DNA of 32,457 bases from contig JAUVZL010000032.1 in NCBI GenBank assembly GCA_030602565.1, forward strand, positions 1-32,457, in the 5' to 3' direction. Positions 8,963 through 16,934 of this stretch are shown here, in pieces (within the stretch, counting starts at the first letter, position 1; each line of letters starts with the position of its first letter). A program made the translations under genes and the position numbers. Under the pieces are notes generated by a model, which had not been told where the DNA came from, ran no database searches, and was given only the letters and a program-made list of their open reading frames with translations. The DNA comes from Candidatus Stahliibacteriota bacterium. GTDB lineage: Bacteria > Hydrothermota > Tepidihabitantia > SM23-42.

Positions 8963-9832
8963 GTGAAAATACTTCTTGACAAGAGGGATTTGATCACTAA
9001 GGACTCGGTATGTGCCATTGGTAGTTTTGATGGTATTCATCGAGGTCACCAAGAGATTGTCAGGCGGCTGAGGAAAAATGCCGGGACCGACAATAGGGTT
9101 GGCATAGTGACATTTCTTCCGCTGCCTTTTTTTGTTCTTACTTCCTCGCCCATTATTTACCTTACTGTGAAGACTGAAAAGGAGTGGTTATTCAAAACAT
9201 TAGGCATTGATTACATATATTATTTCATGTTTACCAAGCGTTTTGCGCAGTATTCCGCGGCTGATTTCGTCGACTTGATCGCGCGTCAGATAAATCCTTC
9301 AACAGTAGTCGTTGGTGACAATTTTCATTTTGGACATGGGCGGGGAGGATCAGCCACGTTGTTAAGACAATTTGCAAAAGACAAGTTCGCAGTTGAAATC
9401 ATGTCGCGGGTAAAAGATGAAGGAACGATATCAAGCACCCGAATCAGGGAGCTTCTTCTTCTCGGTCATATAAAGGCAGCAAATAGATTGTTGGGCAGAC
9501 CGTATACGCTCACCGGTAGGGTTGTTCGGGGAAAAGGAAAGGGCACTAAGCTCGGGTTTCCTACTATTAACATCAGGCTGCCTAAGGAGAAGTTACTGCC
9601 TTTGGATGGCGTATATAAAGCGCAGGTTACATTAAAGCACCGAGACTATCTGAGTGCCATGTTTTGCCGTAATGACCTGGTTGAAGTGCACATCATAGGT
9701 TTTTTAGGTGACCTTTATCGTAAGAAAGTGTCTGTGCAAATCTGCCGGCGGATCCGGGGTATAGAACGTTTCCCAGACGACGAGTCATTGAGAGATGCAA
9801 TTGCGAAGGATGTGAAGGCGGTGAGGGAATAG
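8963..9832 (+). CDS. ribF: Bifunctional riboflavin kinase/FMN adenylyltransferase RibF
   Basis: RibF makes FMN from riboflavin and then FAD. The 289-residue product has the nucleotidyltransferase module first (GSFDGIHRGH, about residues 21-30; VVGDNFHFGHGRGG; ISSTRIREL) and the flavokinase module second (GRPYTLTGRVVRGKGKGTKL, LGFPTIN, DGVY, VEVHI, LYRKKVSVQ). The start is GTG 8963, three bases after truB. The stretch between DGVY and VEVHI is shorter than usual: the NxGxxPT-type loop seen in many homologues is absent. It is the last gene of the operon; rpsO, a common next gene, is not here. Confidence 0.92.
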   Translation: MKILLDKRDLITKDSVCAIGSFDGIHRGHQEIVRRLRKNAGTDNRVGIVTFLPLPFFVLTSSPIIYLTVKTEKEWLFKTLGIDYIYYFMFTKRFAQYSAADFVDLIARQINPSTVVVGDNFHFGHGRGGSATLLRQFAKDKFAVEIMSRVKDEGTISSTRIRELLLLGHIKAANRLLGRPYTLTGRVVRGKGKGTKLGFPTINIRLPKEKLLPLDGVYKAQVTLKHRDYLSAMFCRNDLVEVHIIGFLGDLYRKKVSVQICRRIRGIERFPDDESLRDAIAKDVKAVRE

Positions 9833-9905
9833 CACAAAAGACATTCTTCTTTAAATTCCTTTAAAAGTATTACAGTAATAATTTTTTATAGGATGGTTAA
9901 ATGAA

Positions 9906-9954
9906 ACCCCCACCCTTGCCCTCCCCCTTGAAGGGGGAGGATAAAGGAGGGGGT
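9906..9954. repeat. Long hairpin repeat (CCCCCTT/AAGGGGG type) at the island edge
   Basis: Two 24-base arms, 9906-9929 and 9931-9954, are inverted copies with four mismatches around a central G at 9930. The inner part, CCTCCCCCTT-G-AAGGGGGAGG, is perfect. Such G/C-rich hairpins built on this core recur as REP- or MITE-like elements in many bacterial genomes (general knowledge). It lies in the gap after ribF, just before the accessory island and the Shine-Dalgarno sequence of the next small ORF. No T-run follows either arm, so a terminator role is doubtful. Confidence 0.8.
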
Positions 9955-9968
9955 GAAAGGAGGTTTTG

Positions 9969-10088
9969 ATGTCTACTCGACAAGATAGAAAAAGATTGAT
10001 AATGCAATCACACAATGGCTATTTTTGGTTGCTACTGAGAAGTGTTGCTTTTTCAGAAATTCTAATTATAATTTATTATGGTGAGTAA
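9969..10088 (+). CDS. Small ORF, 39 residues, basic then hydrophobic
   Basis: An ATG at 9969 follows an almost perfect ribosome-binding site, AAAGGAGGT, ending at 9964. The product begins MSTRQDRKRLIMQSHNG and continues with a hydrophobic stretch (FWLLLRSVAF, ILIIIYY), so it could be a single-span membrane peptide. Its last 11 bases overlap the next small ORF. I do not recognise a family. No promoter was found upstream of it, and the promoter for the next ORF lies within it, so it may be a relic or a chance frame. Confidence 0.3.
   Translation: MSTRQDRKRLIMQSHNGYFWLLLRSVAFSEILIIIYYGE
10045..10072 (+). promoter_or_regulatory. Promoter of the defence island
   Basis: TTGCTT (10045-10050) and TATAAT (10067-10072) are separated by 16 bp, the spacing seen at most other promoters in the window. 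The -10 box is perfect and the -35 weaker. An ATG lies five bases downstream at 10078, the same geometry as at mutL, murA and the oligopeptidase gene. It is the only good promoter seen ahead of the radC-res block. Confidence 0.55.
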
Positions 10089-10224
10089 TCACATCATAGA
10101 GATATATATCAAAAGTACTTCGGATACAACCCCAAAATGGGAGGATATCCGAAGTGGTGCGGATATGAACGAGTTGTGCGAAATTGGGTCTGAGGTAATA
10201 GGAAATGCAAGAATTAAGGGATAA
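10078..10224 (+). CDS. Small ORF, 48 residues, predicted leaderless, overlapping radC
   Basis: The frame from ATG 10078 to TAA 10222 encodes a 48-residue acidic product (MVSNHIIEIYIKSTSD, then WEDIRSGADMNELCEIGSEV). Its ATG lies five bases after a perfect TATAAT, so it would be translated from a leaderless message. It overlaps radC by 20 bases in another frame and contains the radC Shine-Dalgarno sequence. It could be a leader peptide that couples translation into radC, a small regulator, or the truncated start of a lost gene. No family is recognised. Confidence 0.4.
   Translation: MVSNHIIEIYIKSTSDTTPKWEDIRSGADMNELCEIGSEVIGNARIKG
10117..10155. promoter_or_regulatory. Perfect 10-bp inverted repeat ahead of radC
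   Basis: ACTTCGGATA (10117-10126) and TATCCGAAGT (10146-10155) are exact reverse complements. A nested CCC/GGG pair (10131-10133 and 10139-10141) could extend the fold. It lies about 40 bases downstream of the predicted transcription start and about 50 before radC, so it could act as an operator or as an RNA hairpin. It also lies inside the 48-residue ORF. Confidence 0.45.
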
Positions 10225-10936
10225 AGTGGAAGGTCACAGAAAGAGGTTACGAGAGAAATTCATAAGATCTGGCATTTCGGGATTTCATGATTATGAGATA
10301 GTTGAATTGCTTTTAACCCTTGGAACCCCTCGGAAAGACTGTAAACAACAGGCAAAAGAAGCTATAAGAAAATTCAAAACTCTTCGTGGTGTTCTTGAAG
10401 CACTGATGGAAGAGCTCCAGGAAATTAAAGGAATTGGACCTCATAATGCCTTTGGCATAAAACTTGTTCAAGAGGTAGCCAGAGAGTTTCTCAAAGAGAA
10501 AATTCTTGAAAAATCCATCTGTAAATCCTCAAAAGAAATTTTTGATTATCTTTATCACTCTATGCGTGATCTTAAAAAAGAAGTCTTTAAAGTCGTCTTT
10601 TTGGATGGCAAAAATCAGATTGTAGAGATTGAGGACCTCTTCGAAGGTACATTAAATACATCATCGGTTTATCCTCGTGAAGTCATAAAAAGTGCCATCA
10701 AAAATAATGCTGTCGGCCTCATCTTTGTTCATAATCACCCCTCAGGAAATCCAGAACCTTCTCAGAGCGATAGGGATATAACAGAAGATTTAGTTTTTGC
10801 AGGCAATCTTATGCAGATTAAGGTCTTGGATCATATTATTATAGGTGATAATAAATATTTCAGCTTTGCAGATGAGAGACTGATTGAAGAATATAATCTA
10901 AATTTTTTGAGCCTGAAGAGAGGGAATAAAATATGA
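10205..10936 (+). CDS. radC: RadC-family JAB/MPN domain protein
   Basis: The 243-residue product has a helical N-terminal region (GHRKRLREKFIRSGISGFHDYEIVE split over the UPF0758 N-domain), a helix-hairpin-helix-like stretch (LQEIKGIGPHNAFGIKL, about residues 75-95), and a C-terminal metalloprotease-like MPN domain. The zinc motif HNHPSGNPEPSQSD places ligands at His176, His178 and Asp189. RadC was once called a DNA repair protein, but its role is unclear and it is often found on mobile or defence islands. The start follows GAGGT (10192-10196). Its stop overlaps the methyltransferase start by four bases (ATGA), tying it to the restriction genes. Confidence 0.9.
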   Translation: MQELRDKVEGHRKRLREKFIRSGISGFHDYEIVELLLTLGTPRKDCKQQAKEAIRKFKTLRGVLEALMEELQEIKGIGPHNAFGIKLVQEVAREFLKEKILEKSICKSSKEIFDYLYHSMRDLKKEVFKVVFLDGKNQIVEIEDLFEGTLNTSSVYPREVIKSAIKNNAVGLIFVHNHPSGNPEPSQSDRDITEDLVFAGNLMQIKVLDHIIIGDNKYFSFADERLIEEYNLNFLSLKRGNKI

Positions 10937-12990
10937 GTAAATTAAAAAAAGATGAAATTGAATTTATTACTCAATATCTAAAGCAAAGTAAGCCCATTCC
11001 GGATAGTTATAGATATATTATTCCTTTTGAAACGAAGAAGGAATATGAATTAACTTATGAAGGCAAAGAACGGGAAGAAGATATACTTGCAGATACTATG
11101 GCAGTTCCTCTCCAACCTGTAAAGACATTTGGTAATGGAAATGGTGGTTGGACTAACAAACTGATATTTGGTGATAATCTTCAGGTTCTTAAAGCCTTAA
11201 TGGACGATCCAGAGGTTTATGACAAAAACACTGGAAGAGGTAAGGTAAGATTGATTTATATCGATCCCCCCTTCGCTACAAGACAGGAGTTCAGGGGGAG
11301 TCAGGATCAGAAGGCCTATCAGGACAAGATTGTAGGTGCACAGTTTTTGGAATTTTTGCGAAAAAGGCTTGTCTTTTTGAGAGAACTTTTGGCAGAAGAT
11401 GGAAGTATTTATGTGCATTTGGATCAAAAGAAAGGACATTATGTAAAAGTATTATTGGATGAAATTTTTGGTGAACATAGATTCCAAAACGAAATAGTTT
11501 GGAAGAAGACCACAGCACCTAAAGAGCAATCCACTGCTTTTGGATATATCCATGATACTATATTCCTCTATTCGAAGGGAGCAGGTTTTCATTTCAATTC
11601 CCAATATATTCCCCTGAGGGAAGAGTACATCAATAATACATATAAATATGTTGAAAAAGAGACTGGAAGGAGATATGGCTCTTTTGATTTAACACAAAGT
11701 GGTCCAGGCCCTATAAGGCGATTTGGGGACGATGTTCTTGAACCACCTCCGGGTAAACATTGGATTTGGTCTCAAGAAAGAATAGATAAGGCTATGGAAG
11801 AAGGGATAATAATATTCACTAAGAGGGGTACACCACGAGTCAAAAAATACTTAGATGAACGTAAGGGGGAGCCGATAAAAGACATTTGGACTGATATTCT
11901 TGCAATCCAGGCTGGAGCGAAAGAAGACACAGGTTTTCCCACTCAAAAACCAGAAGCCTTACTTGAGCGAATCATCAAGGCTTCCTCTAAATCTGGCGAC
12001 ATTATCCTCGACGCCTTTGCCGGCTCTGGTACAACTGGAGCAGTGGCAGAGAAACTTAGCAGAAGATGGATAATGATTGACTGTGGCAAACTTGCTGTTT
12101 ATACAATGCAAAAAAGATTACTCAATCTTCGGAAAGAGATCGGTAATAAAGGGAAACTCCTAAAGCCAAAACCTTTCACTCTCTATAACGCTGGTCTATA
12201 TGATTATAAGATGGTTAAAGACCTTCCTTGGGATAAATACAGGGAATTTGTGCTTAAGCTTTTCCAATGCCGAGATGAAAAGCATAGAATTGCTGGAGTA
12301 GAATTGGACGGCTACCTTGGGCGAGATTCTGTGTTGGTTTTTAACTATAAAAAACATAAGGATGTGATTTTGGACAGGGAATTTATCGATGACCTTCATA
12401 AAGTTCTTGGTAACAGGGTAGGTTATAAATTCTTTATTGTTGCTCCGGCAGCAAGCGTTACATTCTTTGAGGATTATATTGAAAAAGGAAAGACAAAATA
12501 TTTTGCTTTGAGAATTCCTTATTCCATAATTGATGAACTCCACCGTAAAGGATTCACTCATATTAAGCAACCGATCAGGGAAGCAGATGTTAACGATACC
12601 ATTGATGCGGTGGGATTTGATTTTATTCAAATTCCTAATGTCGAATGTGACTATTTTATTAAAAAATCTAAAGGACAAATAGAGCGAAACAAAAGCAATA
12701 AAGAAGCAGTAATCAAAATCAGAAAGTTTAAGAGTAACATTTTATCTAAGAAGCCTCTCAAATTCGAGAATAGAGAAACCCTTTCAATGGTAATGGTAGA
12801 TTATGATTATAAAGGTGAAGTGTTTGATTTTGATGATGTCTTTTATGCTGAGGATTTAAAAAATAATAAATGGGAAATCCGTTTTGATGTTGGTAAAATA
12901 GATAAGCAAATTATGCTTATCTATATAGATATTTTTGGGAATGAAAAGAGGGAAGCGAAAAAAAGAAAAGATTTTAGGAGGGCAAGATGA
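10933..12990 (+). CDS. Site-specific DNA (adenine-N6) methyltransferase, type III Mod-like
   Basis: The 685-residue product carries the catalytic motif IV as DPPF (residues 111-114, in RLIYIDPPFATRQEF) ahead of the AdoMet-binding motif I, FAGSGTT (from residue 362). This order defines the beta class to which type III Mod subunits belong. A variable region of about 200 residues between them is the likely target-recognition domain. An unassigned C-terminal extension of nearly 300 residues follows. The predicted role is methylation of one strand at a short asymmetric site, plus recognition for the Res partner. The ATG follows AGAGAGGGA at 10917-10925 by seven bases and overlaps radC; the 3' end overlaps the PHP-ATPase gene by four bases. 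Confidence 0.9.
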   Translation: MSKLKKDEIEFITQYLKQSKPIPDSYRYIIPFETKKEYELTYEGKEREEDILADTMAVPLQPVKTFGNGNGGWTNKLIFGDNLQVLKALMDDPEVYDKNTGRGKVRLIYIDPPFATRQEFRGSQDQKAYQDKIVGAQFLEFLRKRLVFLRELLAEDGSIYVHLDQKKGHYVKVLLDEIFGEHRFQNEIVWKKTTAPKEQSTAFGYIHDTIFLYSKGAGFHFNSQYIPLREEYINNTYKYVEKETGRRYGSFDLTQSGPGPIRRFGDDVLEPPPGKHWIWSQERIDKAMEEGIIIFTKRGTPRVKKYLDERKGEPIKDIWTDILAIQAGAKEDTGFPTQKPEALLERIIKASSKSGDIILDAFAGSGTTGAVAEKLSRRWIMIDCGKLAVYTMQKRLLNLRKEIGNKGKLLKPKPFTLYNAGLYDYKMVKDLPWDKYREFVLKLFQCRDEKHRIAGVELDGYLGRDSVLVFNYKKHKDVILDREFIDDLHKVLGNRVGYKFFIVAPAASVTFFEDYIEKGKTKYFALRIPYSIIDELHRKGFTHIKQPIREADVNDTIDAVGFDFIQIPNVECDYFIKKSKGQIERNKSNKEAVIKIRKFKSNILSKKPLKFENRETLSMVMVDYDYKGEVFDFDDVFYAEDLKNNKWEIRFDVGKIDKQIMLIYIDIFGNEKREAKKRKDFRRAR

Positions 12991-15761
12991 AAATAGAAGA
13001 AATTTTAAAGAAAGCTAACGGAGCAAATTTCTATCTTTCAGATTTACATATCCATACACCTGCTGATAAAAGTAAAAGATACGAAATGTCAAGCGAACAA
13101 AAGCAGTTACATGATGAAGATTGGTGTAGGCAATATACCAGAAGAATAATTGAAGAAGCTTACAAAAAGAAAATTGCAGTTATGGGGATTACTGACCATA
13201 ATTCTGCAGAATGGATTGATTATTTTAATGAAGAAGTGAAGAATATAAATCCTCCGAAGGGACAAAGGAGAATAGTTATTTTTCCTGGTTTTGAAGTAAA
13301 CACAAATACAGGAAGCGGGGTTCATATTATTTGTTTGTTTAATCCGGGCACATCTAAAGTAAAGTTGGTTGAATATCTATCAGCTCTTTTTGAAGCTGAA
13401 AAGAGATTTGATTCAAGAGGCTATCCAAAAGTTGCTAAAAAAGGTTGTAATGAAGTAATTGATTTTATCCAAGATAAAGGTGGTATTTGTATTGGAGCAC
13501 ATGCATTATCCGACAACGGAGTCCTTTCGGGTTATGCCGACCAGCCAAGAATGGCGACATTTACTAATCCTAAATTATTAGCTATTGAAATTCCTGGAGC
13601 ACGTTCTGAATTAACAGGGTTTGGAAAAAATGCAATTGATGGACTTGATTCTAATTACAAAAGAGAGAGAAAAATTGCAACTATAAATTCTTCTGATTCT
13701 AATTCCTTAGACAAGATTGGGGAGAAGACAACCTATATAAAAATGAGTTCCGTTACAGTAGAGGGTTTAAGAGAAGCTTTTCTTGATTGGGAATCACGCA
13801 TTCGTTTGAAAGAAGAACTTGGAAAAGCAAAATATGCGGTGATTATAGGGGCGAAATGGGAAGGAGGAGGGTGTTTTCTTGATAACCAGATGGTTCATTT
13901 TAATGGAAATTTGAATACCCTTATTGGAGGGAAAGGAACTGGGAAGTCAACAATTATCGAAACTCTACGATATGTATTTAATCAGCAACCTAAATCATCA
14001 AACGCTGAAAAAGCTTATCAAGAAATTATAAAGGATGTATTTAAAAGTGGGTCAAATTTGCAGGTAATAGTATATTCTCCACATCTTGATAGACACTATC
14101 TTATTGAGAGAAGTTATCCTGGCGAGCCATTAGTAAAAAGTATTGACGAAGAATTGCTTAAGCAAGAAAATATCATCAAAGAAAAGGAAATTGTTAAATT
14201 GCCTATTGAAAGTTTATTTGTTCCTGAAATTTATGGACAAAAAGAGATTTATGACATTTCTGGCGATAAGTCTTTCCAGTTAAAATTAGTAGATAGATTT
14301 TTGGATGAGAAATTTACGCAATTGGAGACAGAAGAAGGTAATTTATTAAAACAGCTAAAAACCGACAAAAGGGATCTCATTGGCACTCTGGAATCCTTAG
14401 ATAAAATTGAAGAGAATAATAAAGAATTGCTTGAGATAAGGGAGAAAAAACAAAAATATATTGAACGGGGTATCCAAGAAAGATTGCGGACCCAAAGAAA
14501 TTATGAAAAGGAAAAGTTCCTGTTGGAAAGAGCTATAAAAAAAATTAATGATTTGGAAGATGGTTTTGCAGAATTTTTTGACACAATAGATATAGATATT
14601 ACTTTTATATCAGATAAGTCTATTGAAGATTTACCTAACAAGAATATCCTAAAAAAAGGAAGAGAAGAATTGGAAACGATATTTGGTTTTTTGAAAAACA
14701 AAAGGATTGAAATAAAGAATGCTATAGCAGATACTAATAATAAGCTTGCTAAAATAAAAACAGAGTGGGAACCTTTATATAATAAACAGCAAAAGGAATA
14801 TCAAAAAATAATAGATAACTTGCAAAAAGAAGGCTTGCCTTTAGACCCAGAGGAATTTATGCAACTTGAACGAAGAGAAAACCTGCTTAAATCCATAGTA
14901 AGCGATAAAGACAAATACGATAAAACAAAGGAAAAGTTGGAAGCAAATAGGAGAAAACTGCTTGATCAGCTAAATAAAGTTCGTTTAGAGCAATTTAACA
15001 AACGAAAAGAAGTTGAAAAGATGATAAATGAGAAATTAAAAGGCATTTTAAAAATAGATGTTAAATATGCGGTCAATCGCGACGGCTTTATAGAAAAACT
15101 TTTGGGTTATAGTTCTCGTGAAAGCATAATTAGAAAGGATCCGATTAAAGAAATGGTTAAAAATGATAGGTTTAATGTGAGACTTTTTATTGAAACTCTA
15201 AGAAAAGGGGAGAAAGCACTTATTGATGATTTAGGCTTAACTTCGGGCACCGCTGCAAGTTTATATCGGGCAATTCCCGTGGAGGATTATTATGATATTG
15301 AGACATTAGCCTTTGACCAAGAAACCCTAATTAAGCTATATATTGGCCCTCCTGAAGTGCAAATTTCTAAACGGAGTGACGATATGTTTAAAGAAATTGA
15401 GCATTTATCTAAAGGGCAGAAATCTACGGCAATACTTACACTCGTACTTTTAAAATCGGACTATCCTCTTATTATAGACCAACCAGAAGATGATCTTGAT
15501 AACCGTTTTGTTGTTGATGATGTGGTAAAAAGACTTCGGGTCGAAAAAGAGAGGAGGCAATTTATAATTGCAACACATAATGCAAATATAACTATTTCAG
15601 CAGATTCTGAATTAATTTTAGCCTTAGATGCAGATGAAAAGAGAGGTTGGGAGCAGACATCAGGTTCTATTGATGACCAAGAGGTTAAGGAAGCAGTTGA
15701 GAGGATTATTGAGGGGGGTAAAGATGTTTTCCTTCTCAGAAAGGAAAAATATGGATTTTAG
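12987..15761 (+). CDS. PHP-domain SMC-like ATPase (TrlF/Ppl-like)
   Basis: The 924-residue protein begins with a PHP metal-hydrolase domain: DLHIHTPAD (Asp19, His21, His23), GITDHNS, FPGFEVNT, GAHAL and a late Asp in NSSDSNS. An ABC/SMC-type ATPase follows: Walker A GGKGTGKST (Lys320), a long charged coiled coil (about 430-690), signature LSKGQKST (807-814), Walker B LIIDQPEDDLD (Asp831) and an ATHNANI H-loop. This architecture is known from PHP-ATPases annotated as TrlF-family and from the single-gene anti-phage protein Ppl, going by memory of those families. The predicted role is ATP-gated nucleic-acid cleavage. SD AGGAGGG at 12976-12982; overlaps mod by four bases. Confidence 0.88.
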   Translation: MKIEEILKKANGANFYLSDLHIHTPADKSKRYEMSSEQKQLHDEDWCRQYTRRIIEEAYKKKIAVMGITDHNSAEWIDYFNEEVKNINPPKGQRRIVIFPGFEVNTNTGSGVHIICLFNPGTSKVKLVEYLSALFEAEKRFDSRGYPKVAKKGCNEVIDFIQDKGGICIGAHALSDNGVLSGYADQPRMATFTNPKLLAIEIPGARSELTGFGKNAIDGLDSNYKRERKIATINSSDSNSLDKIGEKTTYIKMSSVTVEGLREAFLDWESRIRLKEELGKAKYAVIIGAKWEGGGCFLDNQMVHFNGNLNTLIGGKGTGKSTIIETLRYVFNQQPKSSNAEKAYQEIIKDVFKSGSNLQVIVYSPHLDRHYLIERSYPGEPLVKSIDEELLKQENIIKEKEIVKLPIESLFVPEIYGQKEIYDISGDKSFQLKLVDRFLDEKFTQLETEEGNLLKQLKTDKRDLIGTLESLDKIEENNKELLEIREKKQKYIERGIQERLRTQRNYEKEKFLLERAIKKINDLEDGFAEFFDTIDIDITFISDKSIEDLPNKNILKKGREELETIFGFLKNKRIEIKNAIADTNNKLAKIKTEWEPLYNKQQKEYQKIIDNLQKEGLPLDPEEFMQLERRENLLKSIVSDKDKYDKTKEKLEANRRKLLDQLNKVRLEQFNKRKEVEKMINEKLKGILKIDVKYAVNRDGFIEKLLGYSSRESIIRKDPIKEMVKNDRFNVRLFIETLRKGEKALIDDLGLTSGTAASLYRAIPVEDYYDIETLAFDQETLIKLYIGPPEVQISKRSDDMFKEIEHLSKGQKSTAILTLVLLKSDYPLIIDQPEDDLDNRFVVDDVVKRLRVEKERRQFIIATHNANITISADSELILALDADEKRGWEQTSGSIDDQEVKEAVERIIEGGKDVFLLRKEKYGF

Positions 15762-15770
15762 GGGGCGATA

Positions 15771-16934
15771 ATGAATAAGATTGAATTATTAGAAATAGTC
15801 AAAAAGGGCGAGGATTCTTTTACAGAATTTAAGGAAGAAGGTATTCATTCTGATAAACTGGCAGCAGAGATAGTTGCTTTTGCAAATACAGAAGGAGGGA
15901 ATCTAATAATTGGTGTCTCTGATGAGGGAGAAATAGTTGGTGTTACAGAGATAGATAAAGAGATGCAACGAATAGATGATATATGTGTTAATAATTGTGA
16001 GCCAACCATTGATTCAACCACTGAGAAGATAATCATAGATGATAAAAAAGTTCTTGTTGTTAGGATATCCAAAGGCCCTCAAAGGCCTTATAGAACCAAT
16101 AAAGGAGTTTACTATATAAGAACCAGTAGCGGGAGAAGACAGCCGAGTAGAGAGCAACTTATGCGACTATTTGAAGCAGCCAAAACTATATATTACGATG
16201 AGCTGCCTGTTCCTAATACATCTCCTGAAGACATAGACCTTGAATATTTTGAGGAATTTCTAAAGAAATCCCTTAGGGGAAAGATTGAAGATTTTGGAAT
16301 AAAGACTGAGGATCTTTTAAAAAATATGAAGATATTAACACCCTATGAAAGTGATATGGTAACTACTACCGGGGGGTTACTATTCTTCGGAAAACATCCA
16401 GAATATCATTTACCCTACTGTAAAGTGACGATTGTGAGATTTCCGGGTAATGACATTGGCGAGAAATTTGAGAAAAAGGATATAGAAGGAAGAATTACTG
16501 ATCAGATTGAGAGAACAGACATAATATTAAAAGATTATTTAAGGTCTGAAACCAAAATAGAGGGGTTTAAAAAAGAAGAACCCCGTTATGAAATTCCCTT
16601 TGAATCCTTAAGAGAAGCGGTAATAAATGCTGTTGCTCATCGAAATTACCAATTACCCTCACAGATTAGAATATTCATTTTTGATAATAGAATAGAAGTA
16701 AAAAGCCCAGGGAAACTTCCTAATACAGTAACTATTGAGAATATTAAATTAGGGTTCCCTCTTCATCGAAATCCCCTTATAGTTTCCTTCCTCGCTAAAG
16801 AGCATAGAATGACAGAAATTGGGACTGGCATTCCCAGAATGATTAGGCTTCTAAAAGAACATACCGGCAGAGAGCCTGATTTTGAAGAGAGGGATCAAGA
16901 ATTTGTTGTAAGAATCTGGAGACCGGATTTATGA
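15771..16934 (+). CDS. AlbA_2 (Schlafen-type) / HATPase_c_4 protein
   Basis: The 387-residue product has an N-terminal Schlafen AlbA_2 domain (about residues 8-125: GEDSFTEFKEEG, AAEIVAFANTEGGNLIIGVS, GVYYIRTSSGRRQPSREQL). A C-terminal region (about 275-385: LREAVINAVAHRNY, IEVKSPGKLPNTVT, GTGIPRMIRLL) matches the HATPase_c_4/RecG-like module of proteins often labelled putative transcriptional regulator or ATP-dependent helicase, although no helicase motifs are present. It probably binds nucleic acid and ATP. It begins nine bases after the PHP-ATPase stop, behind a G-rich ribosome-binding site, and overlaps res by four bases (ATGA). It could regulate the locus or act as an effector. Confidence 0.88.
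   Translation: MNKIELLEIVKKGEDSFTEFKEEGIHSDKLAAEIVAFANTEGGNLIIGVSDEGEIVGVTEIDKEMQRIDDICVNNCEPTIDSTTEKIIIDDKKVLVVRISKGPQRPYRTNKGVYYIRTSSGRRQPSREQLMRLFEAAKTIYYDELPVPNTSPEDIDLEYFEEFLKKSLRGKIEDFGIKTEDLLKNMKILTPYESDMVTTTGGLLFFGKHPEYHLPYCKVTIVRFPGNDIGEKFEKKDIEGRITDQIERTDIILKDYLRSETKIEGFKKEEPRYEIPFESLREAVINAVAHRNYQLPSQIRIFIFDNRIEVKSPGKLPNTVTIENIKLGFPLHRNPLIVSFLAKEHRMTEIGTGIPRMIRLLKEHTGREPDFEERDQEFVVRIWRPDL

Noticed and set aside
9906-9954. Rho-independent terminator of the translation operon
   Set aside because: The stem is strong but no T-run follows on either strand, and its composition fits a dispersed hairpin repeat better.
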